Below are positions 28,069-36,491 of a stretch of DNA of 39,655 bases, in pieces. The position numbers and the translations under genes were made by a program. The DNA comes from Candidatus Kuenenia stuttgartensis. GTDB lineage: Bacteria > Planctomycetota > Planctomycetia > Pirellulales > UBA1268. How positions within the stretch are numbered: the stretch's first letter is position 1; every line of letters begins with the position of its first letter. The stretch covers positions 1 to 39,655 of the forward strand of contig CAMDDA010000007.1 in NCBI GenBank assembly GCA_945890755.1, written 5' to 3'. The notes beneath the pieces are model-generated. The model saw nothing but the letters and a program-made list of their open reading frames with translations, had not been told where the DNA came from and did no database searches.

Positions 28069-28258
28069 GAGAGTCTTCGATCGACTGGTTGGCGGACCGG
28101 TTGGCGCGTCGGATGCGAGAGAAAATTACTGTAGGCGGAGGGAGCGTTCGCTGCAAAAGGCGGCGCCGCGGGTGGCCGTTTGGGCAGGCTCTGGGCATCG
28201 GGTAGGCTCTGCCCCATCGGGAATAGACTTCCGCTCCCGCGTGATCAGCTCTATCCCG

Positions 28259-28312
28259 GCACCGCCCCGGGCACCACCTCCTTAGGCACCATCTCCTCCT
28301 CAGGCACCATCT
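28259..28312 (+). other. Imperfect repeats upstream of the membrane gene
   Basis: GGCACC recurs at 28259, 28270, 28285 and 28303, several followed by ATCT or ACCT, right up to the ATG at 28313. No Shine-Dalgarno site is visible there, so the start of the gene may be affected by this repeat. Confidence 0.35.
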
Positions 28313-28876
28313 ATGGATCCGACGCTGCTCCTCCTCCGCTGGGCCCACATTCTCGCCGCGATCATCGCCGTAGGGGGTCTCGCCTTCGCCCGCTTCGGGC
28401 TGTTGCCGGCGATGTCGGAATTCGATGCCGCCACCCGCGACCGGCTCCACGACGCGATCCGCCGCCGCTGGCTGCCGTGGGTGATCGGCGGCATCACCCT
28501 CCTGCTCGCCAGCGGCCTGGCCAACTTCCTGCTCTTCAACGCCCGGGTAAAGGCAGAGGGCTGGGGGGGAGGCCTGTGGATGCGGCAGACGAGCTACCAC
28601 GCGCTGTTCGGGGCGAAGTTCCTGCTGGCGCTGGTGATCTTCTACTTCGCCAGCGGCCTGGTGGGCCGCGGTCAGGGCACGCAATGGATCCGCAACGCGC
28701 GGGCCACCTGGCTTTCCGTCACGCTCGGCCTGGCCGTGGCCGTGGTGATGATCTCCGGCTGGATGCGGCAGCTGCATACCGGCCCCAATGAGATGATCGA
28801 CGGCGGGGTGCGGATGGCGGGCGACCTCGACGCCACGGGCGACGGTTCGCCGCCGGCGGCCGACCGCGAGGAGTAG
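28313..28876 (+). CDS. Small integral membrane protein, CopD/DUF2269-like
   Basis: 187 residues with about four hydrophobic helices: LLLRWAHILAAIIAVGGLAF, LPWVIGGITLLLASGLANF, FGAKFLLALVIFYFASGLV and WLSVTLGLAVAVVMISGW. WAHILAAIIAVGG has the conserved Trp-His pair that occurs at the first helix of CopD-type and related heme-membrane proteins, which could bind heme or metal. The C-terminal tail is hydrophilic. The specific substrate is not known. No partner cytochrome or copper gene is nearby. Confidence 0.75.
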   Translation: MDPTLLLLRWAHILAAIIAVGGLAFARFGLLPAMSEFDAATRDRLHDAIRRRWLPWVIGGITLLLASGLANFLLFNARVKAEGWGGGLWMRQTSYHALFGAKFLLALVIFYFASGLVGRGQGTQWIRNARATWLSVTLGLAVAVVMISGWMRQLHTGPNEMIDGGVRMAGDLDATGDGSPPAADREE

Positions 28877-28937
28877 CGTCGCCTGCGAGCCGCGTAGCCC
28901 CCCCGAGAAGTCGCGAGATCAGCGAGGAAACCCTGCC

Positions 28938-29108
28938 ATGGACAAGAAAGACAAGAAGCGGATGGAGGTGTTGCAGCAGAAGATTGCGAAGCTGCAGCAA
29001 CTCCTGGCCGGTGCCAAGAAGCAGCCCGACGACCCCGCCGAAGTGCCGCGGCTCGAGAAGGAACTCGCCACCGCCCACGCCGAACTCACCGTCCTGAAAA
29101 AGGGCTGA
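28938..29108 (+). CDS. Coiled-coil microprotein, unknown
   Basis: 56 residues: MDKKDKKRMEVLQQKIAKLQ at the start, then QLLAGAKKQPDDPAEVPRLE and a second helix to KKG. GAGGAAA lies 9 bases before the ATG. Two amphipathic heptad-type helices flank a Pro-containing break, so a helical hairpin or dimer is likely. It ends 28 bases before the kinase at 29136 in the same direction, which suggests co-transcription, but the role is not known. Confidence 0.65.
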   Translation: MDKKDKKRMEVLQQKIAKLQQLLAGAKKQPDDPAEVPRLEKELATAHAELTVLKKG

Positions 29109-29135
29109 GCGGACTCACGACGCGGGAATGATGAA

Positions 29136-29987
29136 GTGGGCAAGTTCTTCTCGAAACTCTTCGGTTCGGATCGAGTCGATCTCTGGCGGCGGTTCGAGCG
29201 ACTCCAAGAGAGCACGTCCGGCACGATGTCCACCTTTTACAAGGTGCGAGATACGCAGACCGGCGCAGTGGCCGGGCTCAAGCTGATCGACCGGCGAAAG
29301 CAGGATCCAGTCGAGGCCCGCTACAAGGGGCTCGGCAAGCCGTCGGAGGGGGAGATCGGCATGGCGATCTCGTCCGCGAACACCGTGCGGACACTCGAAT
29401 ACGGCGTCTCGACCGCAGACGAGCCCTTCATCCTCACGGAGTTCCTCGAGGGCAGGGTGCTCCACGGCCTCATCGCAGGGGGCAAACCCTTCGCACCAAA
29501 GCGACGCATCGAACTCGTCCGCCAGGCGGCGACGGCGATCAACGTCGTCCACACGTCCGGCTTCGTGCACCGCGACATCTGCCCGCGGAACTTCATGGTG
29601 ACGCCCGACAAGCGGCTCGTGCTTTTCGACTTCGGACTCGCCGTGCCGGACAAGCCGGTGTTCATGCAGCCTGGCAATCGCGTGGGAACCCCCAACTACA
29701 TGGCCCCCGAGGTGGTGCGGCGGAAACAGGCCGACAAGCGGCTCGACATGTTCTCCTTCGGTGTCACGGCATACGAGATCTGCACGCTCCATTCCCCGTG
29801 GCCCCGCGGCACGAGCGCCCAGGCCGCCCTTGCCCACGACTCGCCACCCGTCGACATCCGGTCGCACTGGCCGGAGATTCCCCCTGACCTCGCCGAGTCC
29901 ATCATGGCCTGTCTGGCCGCACAGCCAAGCAAGCGGCCGCTGACAATGGACGTCTTTCTCCGACTCGTGGCGGGCGTGAAGGCCTGA
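29136..29987 (+). CDS. Minimal Ser/Thr protein kinase with divergent P-loop
   Basis: 283 residues from GTG 29136; nearby ATG codons at 29128 and 29131 are out of frame. Catalytic HRDICPRNFMV (near residue 145), DFGLAV (near 165) and GTPNYMAPEVV (near 184) are intact, and the invariant Lys is in AGLKLID. The Gly-rich loop is degenerate (ESTSGTMSTFYKV), so ATP binding may be unusual. There is no transmembrane helix, PASTA domain or sensor. Phosphorylation targets are unknown; the coiled-coil protein upstream is a candidate partner by position. Confidence 0.9.
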   Translation: MGKFFSKLFGSDRVDLWRRFERLQESTSGTMSTFYKVRDTQTGAVAGLKLIDRRKQDPVEARYKGLGKPSEGEIGMAISSANTVRTLEYGVSTADEPFILTEFLEGRVLHGLIAGGKPFAPKRRIELVRQAATAINVVHTSGFVHRDICPRNFMVTPDKRLVLFDFGLAVPDKPVFMQPGNRVGTPNYMAPEVVRRKQADKRLDMFSFGVTAYEICTLHSPWPRGTSAQAALAHDSPPVDIRSHWPEIPPDLAESIMACLAAQPSKRPLTMDVFLRLVAGVKA

Positions 29988-30101
29988 AATGCCGCGGCGC
30001 CGCCCGGCCGCACTTGATCAGGCCGGGGGCGGGTCGTACCTTCCACGGCTCACGCGGCCGCCCCGGCCGTGGTTACTGGACAGCGACGAGGATCGACTCC
30101 G

Positions 30102-30338
30102 ATGACGATGGACAAAAGCCTGAAGGTCCGCAAGGGGGGCAACAGCGCCCGTGGCGTGCTCACCCGTGCCGAGCGGATTGCCAAGATGAAGGAGCAGGAC
30201 CTCTGGCAGGAAGGCCGCAGCCCAATCGGCCTGCCGAAGGTTCGCGTCCAGAAGATGGCGATGAAGAAAAAGAAGAAGGCCAAGGACGAAGCCGCCGAGG
30301 GTGCCGCTGCGAAGCCGGCCGCCGGTAAGAAGAAGTAA
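30102..30338 (+). CDS. Small basic protein of the PVC group
   Basis: 78 residues from ATG 30102, with GAGGATCG about 10 bases upstream. MDKSLKVRKGGNSARGVLTR, then AERIAKMKEQDLW and IGLPKVRVQK match the small basic protein family known from Planctomycetes, Verrucomicrobia and Chlamydiae, which is thought to bind nucleic acid or ribosomes. The tail is a Lys/Ala-rich sequence ending AAGKKK. It is a good lineage marker for the window. The repeat after the gene begins within 10 bases of the stop. Confidence 0.85.
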   Translation: MTMDKSLKVRKGGNSARGVLTRAERIAKMKEQDLWQEGRSPIGLPKVRVQKMAMKKKKKAKDEAAEGAAAKPAAGKKK

Positions 30339-30347
30339 CCGCAAACG

Positions 30348-30400
30348 GCAGGCCCGTTGCGCCGCAACGGGCTGCCCGTCACGGAGTGACGGGCCTACGA
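30348..30400. repeat. Family A repeat at the end of hemY
   Basis: CAGGCCCGTTGCGCCGCAAC from 30349 and GCCCGTCACGGAGTGACGGG from 30374, ending CCTACG. TCA at 30379-30381 inside the repeat is the hemY stop on the minus strand. Confidence 0.85.
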
Positions 30401-31818
30401 CACGCATGGCGGGCGGCAGCCTGGCCCGACGCGATAACCTGGGGGATGCCGACGCCGGTGTAGGCGGCGCCGGCGAGGCCAAGTCCGTGGATCGCCGCCG
30501 TGCGCTCCATGATCCGCGCGGCCCGCTCCACGTGCCCGACGTGATACTGCGGCATCGCGGCATGCCAGCGATCGATCTGCACGATCCGCGGCGTGCCGCG
30601 GGCTCCGAGCAGTTCCGCCACCTCCGCGCGGGCGACGGCCTCGATCGCGGCGTCGTCGAGCCGCACCACCTCGGGATCGACCGCGCCCCCCGCGAATACT
30701 CGCAAGAGCACGCAACCCTCCGGCGCGCGACCCGGGAACTTCGAACTCGAGAAACTCACGGCCAGGATGCGACGTTTCGCCCGCCGCGGGATCACCATGC
30801 CGGCGGCGTCGAGCGGATGCGCCACGTCGGTCCGGGCGAAGCCGAGTGAGATTACCGCTGAACCGGCGTAGTCGATGCCCTGCAAGTCGGCGGCCAAGGC
30901 CGGCTCGACGGATGCAAGCAACCGTCCGGCAACCGGGGCTGGCACAGCGAGCACGACCGCATCGGCGTCGATCGCAGCGTCGGCCCCGGCCGTGTCGGCG
31001 AGGGATATCTGCCAGCCGTCACCGGGCAGCCTTTCGACCCCGGCAGCCGCCGCGTCGATGAACCGCACGCCCTGGTCCCGCAGCCGCTCGGCCAGTCGCT
31101 CGGGGAGCGTGTGCATGCCCGACCGCAGCGTGAGGAACTGGCCATACCGTGCGCCGGCGGCCGACGGCGCGGTGCCGGCCCGAGCCCGCCGCCGCTCGCC
31201 CGCCCACAGACTCCCCTGCTCCCGCTCCATCGCGAGAAATTCGCCGCAGGCGGCGGCCATGCTCAGTCGCGCGGGGTCTGCCGTCCAGATGCCGGCAGCC
31301 AGCGGCTGAACAAGCCGCTCGAAGGCCTCGCGGCCGAGCCGCCGCACGACGAACGACTCGAGCGACTCATCGCCCTGCGCTGACCGCGGCGGCACGAACC
31401 GCTCTGCGATCAGCCGCAGCCGGCCGAGGGGCGAGAGGAGCGGAGTGGAGAGGATCGAGCCTATTCGCCCCGGCGCAAGCAGCCGAAATCCCTGCGGTGC
31501 CGGCACGGCGCGGCCGTCATGCCAGACCAGCGCCCGCCGCACTCGCGGATCGACACCCACGAGCTGATCCTGGAGACCGAGCCGCTCGACGAGCTGCACG
31601 GCCTCGGGCCGGGCGGCCAGAAAGTTGTCGGCCGACCGCTCGATGAGCCAGCCGTCGCGGCAGACCGTCGACAACACCCCGCCCACGCGGCCCGCGGCTT
31701 CGACCAGCGTGATTTCCGTGGGGGCTTGAGCGGCAGCGGCCAGCGCGATGATCTCCTCCGCCGCAGCCAGCCCTGCCATGCCGCCTCCGACGACAGCGAT
31801 ACGGCGGGGAAAAGACAT
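30379..31818 (-). CDS. hemY: Protoporphyrinogen oxidase, FAD-dependent
   Basis: About 479 residues from ATG 31818. It oxidises protoporphyrinogen to protoporphyrin IX, the penultimate step of heme synthesis. The FAD-binding Rossmann motif IAVVGGGMAGLAAAEEI and GRVGGVLSTVCRDGWLIERS are at the N-terminus, and RLGREAFERLVQPLAAGIWT and AAYTGVGIPQVIASGQAAA fit HemY. The last residues, about CRRPVTP, are encoded by a family A repeat and replace the normal end. The opening frame extends upstream by about 27 codons, of no family character. Other amine oxidases share the fold, but the AAGIWTADP region favours HemY. Confidence 0.9.
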   Translation of the reverse strand: MSFPRRIAVVGGGMAGLAAAEEIIALAAAAQAPTEITLVEAAGRVGGVLSTVCRDGWLIERSADNFLAARPEAVQLVERLGLQDQLVGVDPRVRRALVWHDGRAVPAPQGFRLLAPGRIGSILSTPLLSPLGRLRLIAERFVPPRSAQGDESLESFVVRRLGREAFERLVQPLAAGIWTADPARLSMAAACGEFLAMEREQGSLWAGERRRARAGTAPSAAGARYGQFLTLRSGMHTLPERLAERLRDQGVRFIDAAAAGVERLPGDGWQISLADTAGADAAIDADAVVLAVPAPVAGRLLASVEPALAADLQGIDYAGSAVISLGFARTDVAHPLDAAGMVIPRRAKRRILAVSFSSSKFPGRAPEGCVLLRVFAGGAVDPEVVRLDDAAIEAVARAEVAELLGARGTPRIVQIDRWHAAMPQYHVGHVERAARIMERTAAIHGLGLAGAAYTGVGIPQVIASGQAAARHACRRPVTP

Positions 31819-31886
31819 GGATGCGAAGCACGACGGGGTGTGGGCTGCCTGATGAAGTGTACCCACGCATGGACGTGTCACACCCC

Positions 31887-31940
31887 GTAGGCCCGTCACT
31901 CCGTGACGGGCACAGCCCCTTGCGGAGCAACGGGCCTACG
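31887..31940. repeat. Family A repeat between hemY and the TPR gene
   Basis: GTAGGCCCGTCACTCCGTGA from 31887 with GACGGGC, then a less exact second half CCCCTTGCGGAGCAACGGG to 31935, then CCTAC. The genes diverge here, so in this copy it lies upstream of both starts rather than at a terminus. Confidence 0.85.
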
Positions 31941-32092
31941 GCCGGCCGGCGCTCGTCACACTGGGCAGGCTGGGGCGGCGAATATCGGGCCGATAGGCTG
32001 GTCTGGACGCGGCTGGCCCCGACACCTACTGTCCCTCCGCCTTGGGGCGAGACCGTGTCGCGGCCGCCCCGTTCCGTTCCAGGAGAATCATC

Positions 32093-34303
32093 GTGGCCAT
32101 GCTGCGGTACAGGTCTTCATGCGTAAGAGGCGTGGGCATCGCGATCCCCCTCACACTCGCCAGCTTCGTGTGCTCCATGCCACAGGCCACGGCGGTCGAG
32201 CCGGCCGCTCCTCCGCGTCCGCTCATGCGGCTGCCGGCACGGATCGAAACGCTCAACGAAGCCTCCGCGCCACAGCCCGCCGTCGCGTCACCAGCGACGC
32301 TCCCTGACCTCATCCCGGTCGCCGGCACCGCCCCGGCCGCAGCAGCACAGACACCGAAGCCGACTGCCCCGGCGAACGCGGCCACGGGCACCCCGCTCAC
32401 CCGCTGGTTCTCCGAAAAGATGGCGGCGATCCCAAAGCCCAAGTCGCTGCTGCCGTCTGCGTCCACGCCGGCCGACGACGCGGCCTCCGCGCCGATCAGC
32501 GTGCCGGTGCCGCTCGGTGAGCAGTCGCCCGCCGAGGCGGTCGCAAAGCGCGTCGGCACGGGGACTCCCAGCCCCAGCGTGACGGCGCCCGTCGCCGCGA
32601 CGCCCGACGAGATGCCCACGCTCTCCATCGACCCCGCCAGCTTCAAGGGTGCGTTGCCCGGCAAGACGAGCCGCACGGAGATCGAATCCGGCTGGGGTGT
32701 GGGCGAGCCCTTCACCCGCGACGACGGCACCGCCGGCGTGGCCTGGAAGATCGAGCCCTTCGAACGCGTCGAGGTGATGTTCGAGGACGACGTCGTTTCC
32801 TCGATCCGCATCAAGCTCGTGGAGCCCGTCGCCGTGACCGACCTGGCCAAGCAACTCGAGATCAGTGACCTGCGAACCGTGTCGATCCTCGACGAGCAGG
32901 GCGTCTCGATCGGCGAAGTCTACCCGGAGCGCGGCGTGATTCTCAGCGTCAAGCCCGGTACGCCGTCAGCCACGGCGATCCTCATCGAGCCGCTCGATCC
33001 CGAGTCGTTCGTGCTTCGCGCCGAAGCCGAGCTGGAAACCTGCTCGGCCAACGCCGTGGCCGACCTGCTCTACGCGATCCAGCTCGATCCACGGCACGTG
33101 CGGGCCCACCGGCTCCTGCTCGCGATGACGAGCGAGCAGGGCAAGTGGACGCAGGCCCTGCAGCTGGCCGAGACGGCCAGCCGCCTCGATCCGGCCGACG
33201 TCTGGACACAGCTCAAGCATGCGGGCGTGCTCCTGGCGGTCGACCGCCCCGCCGAGGCGAAGGCCGTGCTCGAGGCCGTGAAGAACAATGACTCCGGCTC
33301 GCCGCTGGTGGCCGCGCAGGTGCAGCGGCTCCTCGGCCGCACGGCGCTCGCCGGCGACAAGCCCGATCATCAGGCCGCCGTCGAGCACTTCGCCGAGGCG
33401 ATTCGGAAGGCGTCGCCGCTGCTCGCGAAGCGGTCGCCCACGATGCAGGCGGCAGCCCGCGAAGTGCTGCTCGACGCCCACCTCGGCACCGCCCAGGCCA
33501 TCGCCAAGGGCACCTGGCAGCAAAAGAGCCGTGTGATCCCCAAATGGATCTCTCGCAGCGAGACGCTGGTGGAGGAGTTCAAGGGGGGCGACCGCGAGAA
33601 GCTGATCCTCGAACTGCAGCTCTGCCGCGGGGCCCTGGCCGCCTCGGCCGGCTCCACGGAGGCCATCGAGCCACTGCCCTGGGTGAAGCGTCTGCTCGAC
33701 GTCCGCGAACAGATGGGAGACGACATCAGTGACCCGTGGCGGCGGCGGCAGGTCGACTGGGAGACGGGCCAAGGGCTCGGCGACGCGCTCCTGGCCGCCC
33801 AGAAGCGGGGCGACGCCACCGACATGCTCGACAACGCCACGCTCACGGCAGCCTATCTCGAACGCGGCGCGGAACAGCGGGAGTTGACGGCGGCGGAACG
33901 GCGATCCTTCGGTGAACTGCTCTTCCGTATCGGCATCATGCACAGCCTCCAGCGCGGCGATCATGCCACGGCGGTGACCTGGTTCGACCGCGTGATTCCG
34001 CTCTGGGAAGAAGGCGATGCCGTCGCCACCGATCCCGACCCGGGCAAGGTGGGCGAGTCGTACGTGAGCATGGCGATCTCCTACTGGCAGGTGGAGCGGC
34101 GCGAGGACGCGCTGGCCCTGAGCCGGCGGGGCGTCGACCTGATGGTGGTGGCGGTGGATCGAGAGCAGCTCGAAGAACGCTCGCTCGCCGTCGCCTATGG
34201 CAACCTCTCCACGATGTACGCCGAGGCGGGCGACGAGCCCCAGGCACGGACGTATGCCGAAATGGCGAGCCGCGCCGAAGGCACTGGCACGGTCGTGAAG
34301 TAG
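32093..34303 (+). CDS. Secreted TPR-repeat protein, function unknown
   Basis: About 736 residues from GTG 32093, which has AGGAG 7 bases upstream; ATG 32099 and TTG 32042 are alternatives. A signal peptide is likely (VGIAIPLTLASFVCSMPQATA). A Pro/Ala-rich linker then leads to a beta domain near residues 180-280 that begins FKGALPGKTSRTEIESGWGVG, with the sequence SIRIKLVEPVAVTDLAKQLE. From about residue 300 several TPR-like helical pairs follow: LLYAIQLDPRHVRAHRLLLAM, LQLAETASRLDPADVWTQLK and others to the end. TPRs bind proteins, so an assembly or scaffolding role is plausible. No similar named gene is known to me. The stop codon (34301-34303) forms the first bases of a family A repeat. Confidence 0.85.
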   Translation: MAMLRYRSSCVRGVGIAIPLTLASFVCSMPQATAVEPAAPPRPLMRLPARIETLNEASAPQPAVASPATLPDLIPVAGTAPAAAAQTPKPTAPANAATGTPLTRWFSEKMAAIPKPKSLLPSASTPADDAASAPISVPVPLGEQSPAEAVAKRVGTGTPSPSVTAPVAATPDEMPTLSIDPASFKGALPGKTSRTEIESGWGVGEPFTRDDGTAGVAWKIEPFERVEVMFEDDVVSSIRIKLVEPVAVTDLAKQLEISDLRTVSILDEQGVSIGEVYPERGVILSVKPGTPSATAILIEPLDPESFVLRAEAELETCSANAVADLLYAIQLDPRHVRAHRLLLAMTSEQGKWTQALQLAETASRLDPADVWTQLKHAGVLLAVDRPAEAKAVLEAVKNNDSGSPLVAAQVQRLLGRTALAGDKPDHQAAVEHFAEAIRKASPLLAKRSPTMQAAAREVLLDAHLGTAQAIAKGTWQQKSRVIPKWISRSETLVEEFKGGDREKLILELQLCRGALAASAGSTEAIEPLPWVKRLLDVREQMGDDISDPWRRRQVDWETGQGLGDALLAAQKRGDATDMLDNATLTAAYLERGAEQRELTAAERRSFGELLFRIGIMHSLQRGDHATAVTWFDRVIPLWEEGDAVATDPDPGKVGESYVSMAISYWQVERREDALALSRRGVDLMVVAVDREQLEERSLAVAYGNLSTMYAEAGDEPQARTYAEMASRAEGTGTVVK

Positions 34304-34350
34304 GGCCGTTGATCTGGAACGGGCTGCCCGCCACGGAGTGACGGGACTAC
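34301..34350. repeat. Family A repeat shared by two convergent stop codons
   Basis: TAGGGCCGTTGATCTGGAAC from 34301, then CCCGCCACGGAGTGACGGG ending ACTAC. The repeat is diverged but its ends remain: the left TAG terminates the TPR gene and the right CTA terminates the gene at 34347 on the other strand. Confidence 0.8.
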
Positions 34351-35093
34351 AGCAGGCTTTCGAGCAGCAGCCGCATCTTGCGCAGCTCGGCGACCTGATC
34401 GACGCCCTCCAGCGGCGGCATGTGGGCGCACAGCGCCCGCTTGTAGCCCACCCGCTCGAGCTGGGCGACGAGTTTGCCGTATTCGACGTTGCCCTGGCCG
34501 ATCCGCACCTGAAAGGCATCGACCTTCGAGTCCCGCAGGTGCACGTGGCAGACGTACTTGAGGATCGACTCCCACGAGGCCGGCTTCTTGTGGGCGTAGA
34601 TGAAGTGGCTCGGATCGAGGGTGACGCCGAGACCGGGCACGTTGCGACACAGTGAAGCAGTCGTCTCCGCATCCTGCGTCATCCGGCCCGCCGCCGTGAT
34701 CACGCCGACGACGGACCCCAGCCCGGAGGCGATCGCCACGAGCTTGCGCAGCCGCTCGATCTCGCCATTGAACGGCGTGCCCAACTCCGACGACTCCACC
34801 ACCATCGTCACCACCCCGAGCGACTTGGCGAGCCGGCAGCAGGCGGTGAAGTGGTCGTACATCTCCGGTGTCTCGGGGGCCGCGAACGACACGGCCACCG
34901 GCCGGAGCCGTTGGAGATCACTGCAGGCGGCGATCGCCGCGTCGGGATCGGCGGCCACGGCCGCGGGATCGAGATGCCCACCGCCAGCCCGCACGTCGAG
35001 TTCCACGGCGGTGAACTCCAGTTCGGCGAGCCGCTCCATGGCGGTGGCGAGCGGCATGTCGGGAAGGCACTCAGTACTGACGCAGACAAACAC
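34347..35093 (-). CDS. Sugar phosphate isomerase/epimerase-like protein (AP endonuclease-2 fold)
   Basis: About 248 residues from GTG 35093, with AGGAG upstream. A xylose isomerase-like TIM barrel: VCVSTECLPDMPLATAMERL, then VELDVRAGGGHLDPAAVAAD, MVVESSELGTPFNGEIERL, LGVTLDPSHFIYAHKKPASW and VCHVHLRDSKVDAFQVRIG. The acidic and His residues on those strands (ESSE, DPSHF, HVHLRD) fit a metal site of the family. The specific sugar or cyclitol substrate cannot be told; such genes are abundant in planctomycetes. It is divergent from sppA across 118 bases. Confidence 0.85.
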   Translation of the reverse strand: MFVCVSTECLPDMPLATAMERLAELEFTAVELDVRAGGGHLDPAAVAADPDAAIAACSDLQRLRPVAVSFAAPETPEMYDHFTACCRLAKSLGVVTMVVESSELGTPFNGEIERLRKLVAIASGLGSVVGVITAAGRMTQDAETTASLCRNVPGLGVTLDPSHFIYAHKKPASWESILKYVCHVHLRDSKVDAFQVRIGQGNVEYGKLVAQLERVGYKRALCAHMPPLEGVDQVAELRKMRLLLESLL

Positions 35094-35211
35094 GCAGGCA
35101 GCTCCTGGACTGAAGGACCCGGGTGATCGTAGCGGCCCCCTGCAAAATCTGCCACCGCAGGCGCATGCGCCATAGAATGATCGTGCACATTCAGTCCAGG
35201 AGACTCGCCGC

Positions 35212-36258
35212 ATGACACTCATCGACCCCGACCCGCGACAGCCCACCCGCGTGATCCTCGAGCAGGGAAGCATATGGGGCCGCTGGGGCACGCGGATCGC
35301 GTGGACGGTGGCGGGCATCTCACTTCTGGCGGCGGTCGGCAGCGCAGGAGCCTTCGCCCAGTATTTCCAGCGGGATGACAAGGTGGTGGAGAAATACCAC
35401 TCGCTGTCGAAAGTGGCGCCGGCCAAGGTCGCGATCGTGAGCCTCACCGGTCCGATCATGGGTGGCGACGGGTTCATTCGGTCGCAACTCGATCACGTGG
35501 CCGAGGACGACGGCGTGAAGGCGATCGTGCTCCGCGTCGATTCCCCCGGCGGCACCGTGAGTGGCAGCGACGAGATCCACTACCGGCTCTCGAAGCTGGC
35601 GAAGGATCGCGAACTGCCCGTCGTCGTGAGCATGGGGGGCATCGCGGCCAGCGGCGGCTACTACGTGGCGATGGCCAACGGCGGCCGCGAGGACGTGATC
35701 TTCGCCGAGCCGGCCACGCTCACAGGCTCGATCGGAGTGATCATCCCGCACTTCGACGTCTCGCAGCTCCTGAAAAAGTTCGATGTTCGGGACGACTCGA
35801 TCACGAGCGGGCCGCTCAAGGAGATGCTCAGCCTCACGAAGGACCGCGACCCGGCCCTCGCCGAAAAGGAGCGAAAGATCCTGCAGTCGCTCGTGGACGA
35901 CATGTTCGCCCGGTTCAAGGAGATCGTGCAGGCGGGGCGGCCGAAACTCGACGCGGCCGGCGTGGAGAAGGCGGCGACGGGACAGGTCTTCACGGCACGG
36001 CAGGCCCAAGAGGCCGGGCTCGTCGATCGGATCGGATTCCTGGAAGACGCCGTGGCACGCGCGGTCGAACTCGCGGGTCTCACGGAGTCGACGGCACGGG
36101 CGGTGAAATACACGAAGCCGAAGGGGCTGCTCGACGAGGTGCTCGGCGGCGACCGGGTGCCGGGCTCACGGGCATCGCTCGAAGCGTTTGCCGAACTGAC
36201 GGCGCCGCGGGCCTGGTATCTCTGCAGCTGGTGGCCGACCGTCGTCGCGGCGAGGTGA
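35212..36258 (+). CDS. sppA: Signal peptide peptidase SppA (short form)
   Basis: 348 residues, 36-kDa type, from ATG 35212 with AGGAG about 9 bases upstream. One N-terminal membrane helix near residues 28-50. It cleaves cleaved signal peptides in the membrane with a Ser/Lys dyad. The nucleophile Ser is S147 in GGIAASGGYYV and the likely general base is K203 in TSGPLKEMLS, close to the S147/K199 positions of the Bacillus enzyme. VDSPGGTVSGSDEI and GSIGVIIPHFD are also family motifs. The C-terminal 40 residues are less conserved. A family B repeat array follows. Confidence 0.94.
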   Translation: MTLIDPDPRQPTRVILEQGSIWGRWGTRIAWTVAGISLLAAVGSAGAFAQYFQRDDKVVEKYHSLSKVAPAKVAIVSLTGPIMGGDGFIRSQLDHVAEDDGVKAIVLRVDSPGGTVSGSDEIHYRLSKLAKDRELPVVVSMGGIAASGGYYVAMANGGREDVIFAEPATLTGSIGVIIPHFDVSQLLKKFDVRDDSITSGPLKEMLSLTKDRDPALAEKERKILQSLVDDMFARFKEIVQAGRPKLDAAGVEKAATGQVFTARQAQEAGLVDRIGFLEDAVARAVELAGLTESTARAVKYTKPKGLLDEVLGGDRVPGSRASLEAFAELTAPRAWYLCSWWPTVVAAR

Positions 36259-36311
36259 GACTTCGCGGCTGCGTCGCGGTCGCATCGACGCTGCCGACGC
36301 TCCCGCGTCGG

Positions 36312-36468
36312 GATCCCCCGGCTCGCGCCTGGGGGCTTCTATCGTCCCATTCAAGCCCTGAGCGCAAGCGAGGGGATCGGTCCATCGTCCCATACAAGCC
36401 CTGAGCGCAAGCGAGGGGATCGGTCCATCGTCTCATACAAGCCCTGAGCGCAAGCGAGGGGATCGGTC
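36312..36468. repeat. Family B array, one inverted and three tandem 43-bp units
   Basis: GATCCCCCGGCTCGCGCC begins at 36312 (inverted unit). CAAGCCCTGAGCGCAAGCGA then begins at 36352, 36395 and 36438, a period of 43 bases, each followed by GGGGATCGGT. The rest of the unit is CCATCGTCCCATA with small changes. It fills the gap between sppA and the converging fusion gene. Confidence 0.85.
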
Positions 36469-36491
36469 GCGGGGATCCGGCCCGACACCGT

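Noticed and set aside
28069-28258. Possible RNA gene or riboswitch in the tadA/membrane-gene gap
   Set aside because: I found no tRNA arms or known riboswitch core, only short imperfect repeats such as GGTAGGCTCTG.
36352-36468. CRISPR-like array
   Set aside because: The three 43-base units repeat as a whole; there are no unique spacers.
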